Part shown: positions 34,376-42,425 of the stretch, in pieces
Layout: the number at the start of each line of letters is the position of its first letter
Position numbering within the stretch: position 1 is the first letter of the stretch
Assembly: GCF_000416985.1 (NCBI RefSeq)
Contig: NZ_ATDL01000015.1
Span: 310,001-374,000, forward strand
DNA length: 64,000 bases
Origin: Sphingobacterium paucimobilis HER1398
GTDB lineage: Bacteria > Bacteroidota > Bacteroidia > Sphingobacteriales > Sphingobacteriaceae
Direction: 5' to 3'
Program-made: the position numbers and the translations under genes
Notes under the pieces: generated by a model
What the model saw: only the letters and a program-made list of their open reading frames with translations
Databases searched by the model: none
What the model was told of the DNA's origin: nothing

Positions 34376-35757
34376 TAATTTTTTTCAGGATATAATGGCT
34401 TCGCATTTTTACCTGAATAATATTTATGTCTTTTTAGCACTGTTGCCAAAAACGGATTGGCAACCGCAACGCCGTGAACAAGTTCTGGCGTAGGTCTAAA
34501 CTCTGCCACACCGTGCACTCTTGGGGCTATCCATCCTGACTTTTCCGGATCGATTCCCGCTTGTTCACAATATTGAACTACCAATTCTTTGTTACACTGC
34601 GCTTTATTCTGGAATACTTCCCAAGGCAATGGTATTTTATTCCATACTTCCGTATTGGGATCGAGTTTTCCGCCTGTTGAAAAATGCCAAGCAACCACAT
34701 CCGCTGCCATTAGTCTCAATACCTTACCAAAGCAAATCTCTTCGAGGATATAATCCAAACCTAAGGAATAAATCAAATTCATCCAATTATCTCTGGCTTT
34801 ATTCCAAGCTCCTGCCGTATTGTTCCAAGTTGTAGAGTCGTTGCCCCTTCTCACAACCATTGTTTCTCTGTTAATATTACTGCCCCTCCAAACCTCGTCC
34901 AACAGTTCAGCGATATCCTGCAAAACAGTTGTCCATAGCCCCAGCAAGGTTCCTTTTTGCTCATCGGTCAAGTTGGATAACACCAGCTGACTGGTATAAA
35001 TATGTGATATCGCCCACCAATTGGCAGTATTGGGTTTTACTGCTTTGTCTTTTCTGAAAACATCCAAAAAATTGCTTTCTTGTCCTGTACATCTTTTCAG
35101 AAGCATATCACTTATTTCGTCAAATGGCCTGGCTTGACTCTGATTGGTAAAAACACTTCTAAGATTGCAGCGTGCATTGTAATAAGCAATAAAGCAGGCC
35201 GTATTAAGGTCGGACGAAAAATCTTCAAAACCAATCCTATGTGCCAAAGCATGTTTTGCAATTTTCTGAAACTCATTTTTCTTACGCTCCCGGATAAACT
35301 TCAACAGTTTTTTCTCTATTCGGGTGAGCAGTCGCCACTTCTTGTTATAGTTACGTTTTGACAGGTCCAGTCCGCTTTCTTTTCGCTGCGATTTATTCAG
35401 TCGGTCGTTTATAAAGTCATTTTCCCCTACTGTTTTATGAATGAGCGGTGAAACAAAATTGATAAAATCCGCTATATCTTTTTGATTATTGTAATCCGAC
35501 TTACCATTGTCGTCCAGTTTGAAGATTTCTATGGCTTTGGTGATCTGCTTACCTGCTCCTTTCGCTTCTGCAAATTCCTGCAACATGGACGTATAGCCAG
35601 ACACATTTTTTGCCAATGAACCTTTGGCTGCTTTTTCCAAAAGAAGTCTTTCTTTAGTTGTCAGACTGTCTGCTGTCAATGCAAGAATCATTTGCGCAAC
35701 GTCCTCTGGTCTTCTCCGTTCGCTTAACGTTTGATATAACTGTTCAATTGTCGCCAT
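34375..35757 (-). CDS. Unknown 460-residue protein linked to two tRNAs
   Basis: 460 residues, no signal peptide or membrane segment. I do not recognise the family. Visible features are a basic middle segment (SKRNYNKKWRLLTRIEKKLLKFIRERKKNEFQKIAKHALAH), a striking conserved-looking block (MVVRRGNDSTTWNNTAGAWNKARDNWMNLIYSLG) rich in W and N, a W-rich C-terminal half and a closing basic stretch (VLKRHKYYSGKNAK). The basic patches suggest nucleic-acid binding. The stop codon overlaps the first base of the tRNA-Lys, and tRNA-Gln follows, so protein and tRNAs form one transcription unit. A role in tRNA use, repair or a tRNA-directed defence system is conceivable, but this is inference from context. 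Confidence 0.6.
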   Translation of the reverse strand: MATIEQLYQTLSERRRPEDVAQMILALTADSLTTKERLLLEKAAKGSLAKNVSGYTSMLQEFAEAKGAGKQITKAIEIFKLDDNGKSDYNNQKDIADFINFVSPLIHKTVGENDFINDRLNKSQRKESGLDLSKRNYNKKWRLLTRIEKKLLKFIRERKKNEFQKIAKHALAHRIGFEDFSSDLNTACFIAYYNARCNLRSVFTNQSQARPFDEISDMLLKRCTGQESNFLDVFRKDKAVKPNTANWWAISHIYTSQLVLSNLTDEQKGTLLGLWTTVLQDIAELLDEVWRGSNINRETMVVRRGNDSTTWNNTAGAWNKARDNWMNLIYSLGLDYILEEICFGKVLRLMAADVVAWHFSTGGKLDPNTEVWNKIPLPWEVFQNKAQCNKELVVQYCEQAGIDPEKSGWIAPRVHGVAEFRPTPELVHGVAVANPFLATVLKRHKYYSGKNAKPLYPEKN

Positions 35758-35782
35758 TTCGATTTGTCACGCTGTTGCAGCC

Positions 35783-35798
35783 GAAGCTTTTTCTATTA
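35783..35798 (+). repeat. 16-bp direct repeat, left of cassette 2
   Basis: GAAGCTTTTTCTATTA is identical to 38683-38698. The two copies bracket the four-gene block spanin-like, hydrolase, membrane protein and FN3 (35959-38635). They could be target-site or attachment-site traces, but with 16 bp of AT-rich sequence chance is not excluded. Confidence 0.4.
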
Positions 35799-35958
35799 AA
35801 CGAATTTAGTAAAAAAATCTGCCTTTGCCCCTGCTCAGCAATAAACCTGCCATCCCTGCAGCTGAAAGCTATTACACAACGTATTTCGCAGAATCTGAAA
35901 AGAGAAAGGACGTTTTTTCAAATAGAGGATTGTGACAATGAGAAAAATACTGACTCTT

Positions 35959-36402
35959 CTAGAATCTCTTCCTCCAGAAGCAGTAGACCCCTATCGCTAT
36001 GGGTGCGACAGCTAACAAGTAAAACCAATTACTCAAAAGATATAGTGTCTGACTAGCGCGTGTACTATTTGTTTCTTCACTGTATGCTGCTCTTGTACTA
36101 TCATAAGAGGACAACCACTGTCCCGCCATTATTTGAGTCGTATTTCGCTCAAGATACTCCAGCCTGCCCGAATGTCCCCATAACCCTATCCAGGGATGAA
36201 AAACAAAGCTACTATCACTTGTAAAACTCCAATAACGCGAAATGCTATCCCTACTTAACAACTCTACCCCCGACGTATTACCCTCTACCTGCGTTTCTGT
36301 CTGTCGCTGTCCCCATACAGCTGTACTCGTATTTTTCCTACTCTTACAGCCAACTAGTGTTATAATGAATATAAACCATTTTATATAATTTAAGCCTCTC
36401 AT
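35959..36402 (-). CDS. Lipoprotein with C-terminal membrane anchor, one-component-spanin topology (cassette 2)
   Basis: 147 residues from the ATG at 36402 (MRGLNYIKWFIFIITLVGCKSRK); the longer frame to 36465 overlaps the hydrolase gene and is not preferred. Lipobox LVGC at Cys19. The middle contains SRDSISRYWSFTSDSSFVFHPWIGLWGHSG, comparable to SSQRYWSFWTDGWLYYHPDSGLLAQGG in the cassette 1 protein. The C-terminus LYLLSNWFYLLAVAPIAIGVYCFWRKRF is a membrane helix with a basic end. The two proteins are homologous and share topology. A linker between outer and inner membrane is inferred. Confidence 0.63.
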   Translation of the reverse strand: MRGLNYIKWFIFIITLVGCKSRKNTSTAVWGQRQTETQVEGNTSGVELLSRDSISRYWSFTSDSSFVFHPWIGLWGHSGRLEYLERNTTQIMAGQWLSSYDSTRAAYSEETNSTRASQTLYLLSNWFYLLAVAPIAIGVYCFWRKRF

Positions 36403-36427
36403 AATATCTAAATTCTGTTGTAAATAA

Positions 36428-37549
36428 TTAATAGTAATTTCCGGCCACCCAATCGGCCATTGCATACACTGTCTTTAAATGTCGCCTTCGTGATTCGACT
36501 CGATTGTTGCTATTACCTTCTATTGTCACGAGATACTGGCCTTGTTTTTCTTTAACCAGTCCCACATGGTTAATTCGTTTGACGGCCGAACCGTAAATTC
36601 CGAATACATCTGCTGATCGACATTGGTCTTTACTAATCTGTCTTGCTTTGGGAAATAATGCGGGAGACCATGGGTTACGCGGAACACTGAACCCGGCCTG
36701 GCCATAGCTCCAAGATACGAAGGCAGCGCACCAGTCATAGCCTTTACCGAGATTGGTGTAGCGAAGATATTCCTCGACACGAGGGCCATCGTTGTTATCA
36801 GTAGCTTCGCGGGTGCCTAGTTCTTTTGAAGCAATTGATATTATTAAGTTTCTCTTGTCCTCATTGGCGGACCGCCTAGACACTTTCCCTTGATAGAAAG
36901 TGCCACAAAGATCAAGACTGTTTAGCCTATGTTCATCACGGCTTCGCAAAGCTACAGGGGCGGTTCCCAAGGTCCCCAGACCTCCTGTTCCCTCCTTCGA
37001 CTGGGAATCCTGACCTAGTGCAAAATGTACAGAACTGCGATCTGTAGTTTTACGGCCTTTGACTCCACATGCTAAAAGGTCGTCCTTAAAAGCTAAATAC
37101 TTCAAAGGCGACATTGATCCGAATTGTAAGGAACTGCTAGCACTAACCGAATAAGATGACCTAGGACAATAAAAAAGAGAAGCAAAGCCTCTACATTCGC
37201 TCTTGGTATCGCCTAATAAATTTTTGACGATTGTACTGGGATGCACCTCCTTTGTGTCAAAAGTTTTGCTGCGGAGAGCACTTCGTGGTTTCAGCGATGA
37301 GTTTAGCTTCGCTGAGCTCCACTCCGTTACGGTTTTGCGTACTTTTTGCGGAAAAAAGTACGAGCCACTCGCGGCTTGAGCGAGAAGATTAATACCTGTA
37401 AAGCTTTTAGATCTCTCTATTCCGCTATGCTCCAATCGAGATGACGGGTGGGAATGTCCGGAAAAAACTAAAACACTACTACCATCGCCATTAACACTGC
37501 ATACAGCAGTAAAAAGAAGACCGAGAAGTAAAGAATAGATTGTTGCCAT
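36428..37549 (-). CDS. Exported CHAP/TIGR02594-like peptidoglycan hydrolase with in-frame insertion (cassette 2)
   Basis: 373 residues. Leader MATIYSLLLGLLFTAVCS, encoded within the end of the membrane-protein gene. The enzyme part (about residues 235-370) reads IISIASKELGTREATDNNDGPRVEEYLRYT, YDWCAAFVSWSYGQAG (candidate catalytic Cys), VFGIYGSAVKRINHVGLV (candidate His) and IEGNSNNRVESRRRHLKTVYAMADWV. It aligns with the cassette 1 enzyme to the end. The insertion of about 190 residues between leader and enzyme is shared with cassette 1 in part (KTFDTKEVHPSTIVKNLLG, SRDEHRLNSLDLCGTFYQGK). There is only one copy of the domain start, so this is the cleaner of the two genes. Confidence 0.7.
   Translation of the reverse strand: MATIYSLLLGLLFTAVCSVNGDGSSVLVFSGHSHPSSRLEHSGIERSKSFTGINLLAQAASGSYFFPQKVRKTVTEWSSAKLNSSLKPRSALRSKTFDTKEVHPSTIVKNLLGDTKSECRGFASLFYCPRSSYSVSASSSLQFGSMSPLKYLAFKDDLLACGVKGRKTTDRSSVHFALGQDSQSKEGTGGLGTLGTAPVALRSRDEHRLNSLDLCGTFYQGKVSRRSANEDKRNLIISIASKELGTREATDNNDGPRVEEYLRYTNLGKGYDWCAAFVSWSYGQAGFSVPRNPWSPALFPKARQISKDQCRSADVFGIYGSAVKRINHVGLVKEKQGQYLVTIEGNSNNRVESRRRHLKTVYAMADWVAGNYY
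36850..37385 (-). repeat. Dispersed-repeat insertion in the cassette 2 hydrolase gene
   Basis: This segment corresponds to the repeat in cassette 1 (19534-19990). It begins (minus strand) with the palindrome at 37362-37338 and ends just before the catalytic domain. Long stretches are nearly identical to cassette 1 at DNA level, although the flanking genes are much more diverged. The reading frame remains open. Confidence 0.6.
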
Positions 37550-37851
37550 GATGTTAATTGGTTAAAATGTTGACCAAACTGTTTACGAAAAGATTTAAAG
37601 GGATGCCATAGTAGCTCCTGTAGCCATATACTGATATAGATGGCCAGCCAACCTACGAGCATTCCGAAGACCGCAACGGTAAGTGTCCCGAAATCGAGTA
37701 TGCCTATAGCGGGATCGATCAGCTGCAATACGGTAGAGACCATAATCCAAGCGATGACCAGAAATAAAAAGCCGAAGAATAGCTTTTGCTTAAGTGTTAG
37801 TTCCTCTGACCAGCCCTGGGCCAGCCATGAGGGATTGATTGTTGTTTGCAT
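37468..37851 (-). CDS. Three-helix inner-membrane protein, holin-like position (cassette 2)
   Basis: 127 residues: PSWLAQGWSEELTLKQKL, then helices at about 25-47, 53-77 and 105-127, with the conserved loop LQELLWHPFKSFRKQFGQHFNQLTSWQQ and the terminal helix YFSVFFLLLYAVLMAMVVVF. It is a clear full-length homologue of the gene at 19069. Its last 82 bp overlap the hydrolase start, precisely the same overlap as in cassette 1. No known holin family is claimed. Confidence 0.75.
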   Translation of the reverse strand: MQTTINPSWLAQGWSEELTLKQKLFFGFLFLVIAWIMVSTVLQLIDPAIGILDFGTLTVAVFGMLVGWLAIYISIWLQELLWHPFKSFRKQFGQHFNQLTSWQQSILYFSVFFLLLYAVLMAMVVVF

Positions 37852-37924
37852 GATATGTTGTTTAGAGGGTTAATAGAGTTGATAAGGTAGGCGGATCCGC
37901 AAATCCGCCCAATCCTTAATCCTT

Positions 37925-37990
37925 GTCACTCGTCACTGTGTCACTTCGTTACTCGTTACTACGTCACTGATCACTAGTCACTCCGTCACT
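37925..37990 (-). repeat. Degenerate 7-bp tandem array (GTCACTN units)
   Basis: About nine units of GTCACTC/GTTACTA type lie in the gap between the FN3 and membrane-protein genes of cassette 2. The same gap in cassette 1 holds an 8-bp CATAACTN array. The unit sequences differ but the position and style agree. A small hairpin follows at 37890-37909. Confidence 0.55.
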
Positions 37991-37996
37991 ACTTTC

Positions 37997-38635
37997 CTAT
38001 CGTGCTATCAAGGATACTGCTTCCGACCAGTCTCCCATGCCTTTACTGTTGCGTGCCCGCACGCGTACGAAGTATTTGATACCTGGCACTCTATCGGTCA
38101 GGACATTCCCCCGTGATGAAGTCGTATTGAAGGTTTCAAACCATTCCACCGTATTTGTAGCATCCTCACGGCCCACTTCTACTTCATACTCCCAAACTCT
38201 TTTGAGCGGAGTAAAGTCTAAGCGCATCTGACCGGAGATCCGTCCGTCACGCAGCTGTATACGAGAGGTTACCAATGGCAGCTCGGAGCTACTCGGTTTG
38301 CTTACCAATACCAGTCCGGTACTCAATAGCAAAGACAACTGTCCATTGGCCACTTCGTTGACATGGTGTGCTAGGTTTTTCAGCGCGAAGAGTAGTGCAT
38401 CACGACTTTCGTTCTTCAAGCTGATTTCTAGTGCCGAACCTCGCCTGCTAGCGATTTCATGTTTGGTAATATAATCGTTGACGATAGTTTCCAGATCTGT
38501 AAGACCGGGATTAGGATTCGGAAAGCTTGCCTGTGTGCTTGTTTCCTGCATAGCCTTTAACACACGTCCTGCCAACGTAGACAGCTCATAATCGGAGAGT
38601 GCCTTATAATTGCTAATTACTTTTTCTTTTCTCAT
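37997..38635 (-). CDS. Protein with helical N-domain and C-terminal fibronectin type III domain (cassette 2)
   Basis: 212 residues. The N-terminal domain reads SDYELSTLAGRVLKAMQET..., ALEISLKNESRDALLFALKNLAHHVNEVANGQLSLLLSTG. The FN3 domain reads RVWEYEVEVGREDATNTVEWFETF...VPGIKYFVRVRARNSKGMGDWSEAVSLIAR. Homologous over the whole length to the gene at 18301. No signal peptide. The KNESR motif in the N-domain is common to both. Role unknown; it is consistently first of the membrane-hydrolase group. Confidence 0.75.
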   Translation of the reverse strand: MRKEKVISNYKALSDYELSTLAGRVLKAMQETSTQASFPNPNPGLTDLETIVNDYITKHEIASRRGSALEISLKNESRDALLFALKNLAHHVNEVANGQLSLLLSTGLVLVSKPSSSELPLVTSRIQLRDGRISGQMRLDFTPLKRVWEYEVEVGREDATNTVEWFETFNTTSSRGNVLTDRVPGIKYFVRVRARNSKGMGDWSEAVSLIAR

Positions 38636-39574
38636 AGTTTTTAGTTTTATGCTGTAAGCCGTATGCTATACGCTTTAGGCCAGAAGCTTTTTCTATTATT
38701 TATTAACTAGTGTCTAGTGGTCATTAACCATTCACAATTAATCTATTAATCCTTAAAAGGAGGCCCACGCGGCGAAAACATTTTTTTGCTGTTCATGATC
38801 CAAATATGGCCTGGAAGCCCGAAAAATGAAATTTTTGACGCAACGTGGAGCAACAAGATGAATAGATGGTCGATTCTGACGCAACTTGACGAAAGCTATT
38901 CGCTAAAAAGTTTGTCGTATTCGAATTGAAAATGATCGTTTCGCAAATGAGTTTGCCGCTAATCCATATGCGTTTTCCGTGGAACAGCACAGATTAGTCG
39001 CCACAGCAAACAGATCCACCATGTAACCATTGAACAGCGTCATCGATCAAAAGCAGTGTACGAAAGAAAGAAATCCATCATCCATAACCAAAAAGAGAAA
39101 CACGGCACCCCTCTACGGCAATACCGCTCAATGAAAGAGATAAATAATGGATACGTACCGAAAAATAGTTTCAGGCGCTTCATCCACAGGATCACTATTT
39201 AGATAAACCACACAACCAAAAGGATTCGCCGATTAGTCGAAAGCGTTTACAGTTAGACCAAAATAAGTAACCGCGCAATAAAAAGGACTTACCACTATCT
39301 TATCACCATTTATCGAGGAACCAAATCCCTAAGTCGCTAATCATAAGTCAGCGACCGCTACAACAGATTCGTATGCCACCAACCTGTTTCAACAGCAGCT
39401 CACTTTAAATTGATGAGCCACCTACCCTTAGCCGTGAAGATAGAACCTAAACCGAACTGTGTCCGCCCAAATTGCATAAGCCACTATATAGGAGCGTGGA
39501 CAGATCCTCTTAAAACGATCCACGACATAGCTAAAGGGGACAACCACATATCCTTTACAATAAGCGGATAATTC
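38636..39574. other. Gene-free stretch of about 940 bp upstream of the cassette 2 FN3 gene
   Basis: It contains the right-hand 16-bp direct repeat (38683-38698) and a low-complexity leader (38641-38680) but no frame with protein-family features on either strand. Short frames, for instance a minus-strand one at 38793-38990 and an ATG-less plus-strand one around 38960-39200, look like chance or decayed sequence. The length suggests an undetected RNA, a large regulatory region, or a decayed gene. It corresponds to the 520-bp gap of cassette 1. Confidence 0.4.
38683..38698 (+). repeat. 16-bp direct repeat, right of cassette 2
   Basis: Identical to 35783-35798 (GAAGCTTTTTCTATTA). It lies 48 bp upstream of the FN3 start, so the pair encloses exactly the four-gene block. 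Interpretation as for the left copy. Confidence 0.4.
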
Positions 39575-39612
39575 AATAAAAAACGCCGCTGATCGGTATT
39601 GATCAACGGCGT
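39575..39612 (-). terminator. Rho-independent terminator of the cassette 2 HTH gene
   Basis: On the minus strand a GC-rich stem (39612-39601 with 39594-39583, one mismatch) is followed by TTTTTTATT. It lies about 55 bp after the stop of the HTH gene at 39666, so HTH and FN3 genes are separate transcripts in cassette 2. Confidence 0.8.
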
Positions 39613-39665
39613 ATCTAAATTAAACTGTGGCTTCGCTATCTGAGACCCAAGCCAACATAAAACGG

Positions 39666-40028
39666 TTACAGCTTCCCTTTTCTTTTAGAATACCAAATTT
39701 TTGCCGCTTCAACTTCCGCCTTCACCAGGCGTACACGTCCATTTTTGTTCTCGAGCTTAGTAAACTCTTCACGGTTACGCATTCTATCGATATGCGAACG
39801 TGACACGTTCATCGCGAGACAGGCCTCACCAACCGTGCACAACTCTTCTTCGGTGTAAGCATCTATATCCGGTTTTTCAGGCGGAGGTGCCTTATCAGTT
39901 TTAGCAGGAGCATCTATCTTTCCAACGGAATCCGGTAGTCCAGACGCTTGTAGTAATTGCACGATATGATTCAGGCAGGACAGGATATCCCCGGCCAGTC
40001 TGACAAGAATGGATAATAATCGAATCAT
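39666..40028 (-). CDS. Small helix-turn-helix protein (cassette 2)
   Basis: 120 residues. A hydrophobic helical N-terminus (MIRLLSILVRLAGDILSCLNHIVQLLQ) precedes a Pro/Lys-rich linker, then an HTH: ELCTVGEACLAMNVSRSHIDRMRNREEFTKLENKNGRVRLVKAEVEAAKIWYSKRKGKL. The layout is as in the gene at 17504 (helix, then excisionase-like HTH). It lies downstream of the kinase gene and ends at its own terminator. A DNA-binding accessory regulator is likely. Confidence 0.7.
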   Translation of the reverse strand: MIRLLSILVRLAGDILSCLNHIVQLLQASGLPDSVGKIDAPAKTDKAPPPEKPDIDAYTEEELCTVGEACLAMNVSRSHIDRMRNREEFTKLENKNGRVRLVKAEVEAAKIWYSKRKGKL

Positions 40029-40202
40029 GATCTTAGTGTGTTAAGACCACCGATTGCACAAGTACAGACAAAACCAAAAAATGCCGATACGTCCCTTCCT
40101 ATTTACAGACAGACTAGTGGGTAGATATACAGAATCCTGGTATGTCGTCAAGAGATGGTAAGTTTATAAAACAAACAAGTATATGGAAAATAAGATTAAG
40201 GT

Positions 40203-41273
40203 CTAGGAGATCTCGTGTGGTGCTTCGGCAAAAACAGCTATATTAAGGGTGATGACCACCTCAAAACACTGTCCTGTCTGCTCCACGGAAACCGTATTCA
40301 TCGAGTCAATCGCGACTACATAATCACGTAAGAGTTTTAACCCCTTCCCGGTGGCTATCGGATTATGCTTCTTAGTTGCAGGAATCCAGTTCATCGCGCG
40401 TATCGTAAGGCTTTCGGGGGTAATACAGTACAAATCGATCAGGACGGGCTTATGCTCGTCTGTAGATATTCCATATTCGCAGGCATTTTCGACTAGTGTC
40501 AATAGCAACATATAGGGGATACACAGCTCGTCAGTGACGCCCTGCCCCCTGCGTATCTCCAGCATAATATCCTCATCCTCGCGGCGCAGGCTATAAATTT
40601 CAAGCAACAGGTCCACCTGTTCCAGTTCCTGTTTCAGTAACACAAAGCGTGTATCTTGGTGCTTTACGCTATAAACAAAGAGTGCCATCAGTAGATCGAT
40701 ACAACGTATGCTACGGCTTCTATCCCGTCGGGTCAACGCCCGCAGGGCACTCATGGTATTTTTCATGAAATGCGGAAAGAAATGCTGCCGAGCCAGCTGC
40801 TGCCGTAATAGCTTCTTACCTCTACGTACCTGCAAAAGCTCAAAATTCTGCTGCTGGAACTCCCCCCAGTTAGAAATCCCATGACGCACCATATAGTAGA
40901 GAAAACTAAATGAGTTGGTCGCTATATAAGCAGTCCACACGTGTTGATAGTTGCTGATATCCCAGTTACCATCCCATACAAACCCTCCTAACATCATGCT
41001 TATTGCTATCGACAAGCTAAATACCAATAGGTCAATCCCTATAAAGCCGAACATAATCCAAGCAAGAGCATACTTTCTACCTCCGGTAGCCCTCGGTAAA
41101 ATGAACCAAATGGCCAACAAAAAAAGAAGGAGCAATGTCATCAGCATAAAAAATAAATCTATCCAACCTGAAAAGGCATACGCCGCTATTATGATAACGT
41201 AAGCGTATACCAGAAAGACAGCTACCCCCGCCACTATACGTAGCTCCGTATTTCCGACCGAACGATAAGGCAT
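40203..41273 (-). CDS. LytS/YpdA-type sensor histidine kinase with multi-spanning N-terminus
   Basis: 356 residues. Four hydrophobic segments fall in the first 130 residues (about 12-33, 38-59, 70-93 and 111-130), with no large extracellular domain. The His-kinase family motif reads ARQHFFPHFMKNTMSALRAL with His168 as phospho-acceptor, close to the canonical QxxPHFxxNxLN. An N-box (VENACEYG) and a G-box-like ATGKGLKLLRDYV complete the catalytic domain. Its multi-span sensor recalls peptide-sensing kinases such as AgrC, though no homology is claimed. It follows the response-regulator gene by 2 bp. Confidence 0.82.
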   Translation of the reverse strand: MPYRSVGNTELRIVAGVAVFLVYAYVIIIAAYAFSGWIDLFFMLMTLLLLFLLAIWFILPRATGGRKYALAWIMFGFIGIDLLVFSLSIAISMMLGGFVWDGNWDISNYQHVWTAYIATNSFSFLYYMVRHGISNWGEFQQQNFELLQVRRGKKLLRQQLARQHFFPHFMKNTMSALRALTRRDRSRSIRCIDLLMALFVYSVKHQDTRFVLLKQELEQVDLLLEIYSLRREDEDIMLEIRRGQGVTDELCIPYMLLLTLVENACEYGISTDEHKPVLIDLYCITPESLTIRAMNWIPATKKHNPIATGKGLKLLRDYVVAIDSMNTVSVEQTGQCFEVVITLNIAVFAEAPHEIS

Positions 41274-41275
41274 AC

Positions 41276-42058
41276 TTATACCCTATTCCTTTCCAGATAT
41301 GCTCTGACTTTGCGCCGATAGCCATCGGTCACCAATACCTTCCTATCGTGATAATAAACAATGGCATGAATGCTCATCTTCGTCGCATACGCCACATTGA
41401 TCAATACTGAGGAATTTGGAGGTATGAAGACATCCAGTTTTTTAAACTGCTCATAAAAGTCCCTAAGCGCCATCCGCAACTGCCCCAGCAAAACGAGCGT
41501 CCCCTGAGGACCTGCGCCATAGAGATGGAGGTATTTTTCTTCACGCTCCACTTTGATGACATCCTTCAACAGTATCGGCACCCGCGCTCGTATCCTACGA
41601 CTCGTTTTTCGGGGCCGTCCAGAGATTTCTACCTCTTCCTGTGGTGGTTGCAAAGCATAGATTCTTCGCTCTGCCTGCTCCAATGATTGGCGCAAGCCTA
41701 GACGTGCCATCAACTGCTGGACATCTTCCAGCTGCACCGGTTTGGATAGATAGTCATCAGGCTTCAATAAAGCATTTTCACGCAAGTAATCGTCGAAATG
41801 ATCGGTAAAGAAAATAAAAAACCTGCAATGCTGGCGCAGTTCTTCTGCCCCCTCTATGCCCGACATCCCCTTACCAAACTGTATATCGCAAAAGATAAAA
41901 TCCAGGACTTTGTCGTCTGTCCTCAGATATTCCAGCGCCGTCTCCACAGATCCATATGCATCGACTATAGTAAACAGCTCGGAGATATCCAATGCATCTG
42001 CAACATCTAGTCGCACGTTCTTCTCATCGTCAATAATTAGGGCGGTGTATAGATTCAT
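41276..42058 (-). CDS. LytTR-family response regulator
   Basis: 260 residues from the ATG at 42058 (MNLYTALIIDDEK); a start at 42076 adds six residues. The receiver has the acidic pair Asp10/11, phospho-acceptor Asp58 (FCDIQF), Thr in FFTDH and Lys in LSKPV. A basic linker (SGRPRKTSRRIRAR) leads to a LytTR domain (LLKDVIKVEREEKYLHLYG, LRMALRDFYEQFKKLDVFIPPNSSVLINVAY, DRKVLVTDGYRRKVRAYL). Cognate regulator of the kinase encoded next. It is divergent from the exported peptide gene at 42190 across about 130 bp and is also the first gene of cassette 2. Confidence 0.88.
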   Translation of the reverse strand: MNLYTALIIDDEKNVRLDVADALDISELFTIVDAYGSVETALEYLRTDDKVLDFIFCDIQFGKGMSGIEGAEELRQHCRFFIFFTDHFDDYLRENALLKPDDYLSKPVQLEDVQQLMARLGLRQSLEQAERRIYALQPPQEEVEISGRPRKTSRRIRARVPILLKDVIKVEREEKYLHLYGAGPQGTLVLLGQLRMALRDFYEQFKKLDVFIPPNSSVLINVAYATKMSIHAIVYYHDRKVLVTDGYRRKVRAYLERNRV

Positions 42059-42189
42059 TTTTAGCTTAAAATTCACTCCGGTTAATAGGTGAAGTTACAA
42101 AATAAACCACTAAATACCCTAAAAAAGCCCTTCGCGACATAAAAGTTACCGATAGATAAGATTTTTAAGACAATAAAAATTTAAATAAT

Positions 42190-42414
42190 ATGAACAATAA
42201 AACTAAACAAAAACTCATTTTATGCACCTGCCTAGTTATGGCCCTAGCGCTTTACAGTAATCTCCCGAATGCTCTTGATGCCCCCGTGCACCCTGTTGTC
42301 GAATCAGATCCAATAGACTACGACCGCCTAGGCACTAAGATTTTCGCACCCAAAAAGCCCACCAAGCTGAGTAATGACGAGGCTTTGAAGCGTTATCTTA
42401 TACAGCACAACTAA
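42190..42414 (+). CDS. Small exported or membrane-anchored peptide of unknown function
   Basis: 74 residues. Basic start MNNKTKQK, hydrophobic segment LILCTCLVMALALYSNL (about 9-25), then a polar, proline-containing tail of about 45 residues with PKKPTKLSNDEALKRYL. This is the size and shape of a secreted peptide precursor or a signal-anchored small protein. It lies 11 bp before the HTTM gene and opposite the LytTR response regulator. The context is compatible with a signal or bacteriocin-like peptide matured by the HTTM protein. No family is recognised. Confidence 0.55.
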   Translation: MNNKTKQKLILCTCLVMALALYSNLPNALDAPVHPVVESDPIDYDRLGTKIFAPKKPTKLSNDEALKRYLIQHN

Positions 42415-42425
42415 CCGAGAGTAAG

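Noticed and set aside
35658..36056. 132-codon plus-strand frame
   Set aside because: Crosses the ends of two real minus-strand genes and has no recognisable content.
37925..37990. Regular short repeats resembling a CRISPR array
   Set aside because: Units are 7 bp without unique spacers and no cas gene is present; this is a simple tandem array.
38793..38990. 65-codon minus-strand frame, and an ATG-less plus-strand frame around 38960-39200
   Set aside because: Neither has family features; the plus-strand frame has protein-like composition but no start codon, so a decayed gene cannot be shown.
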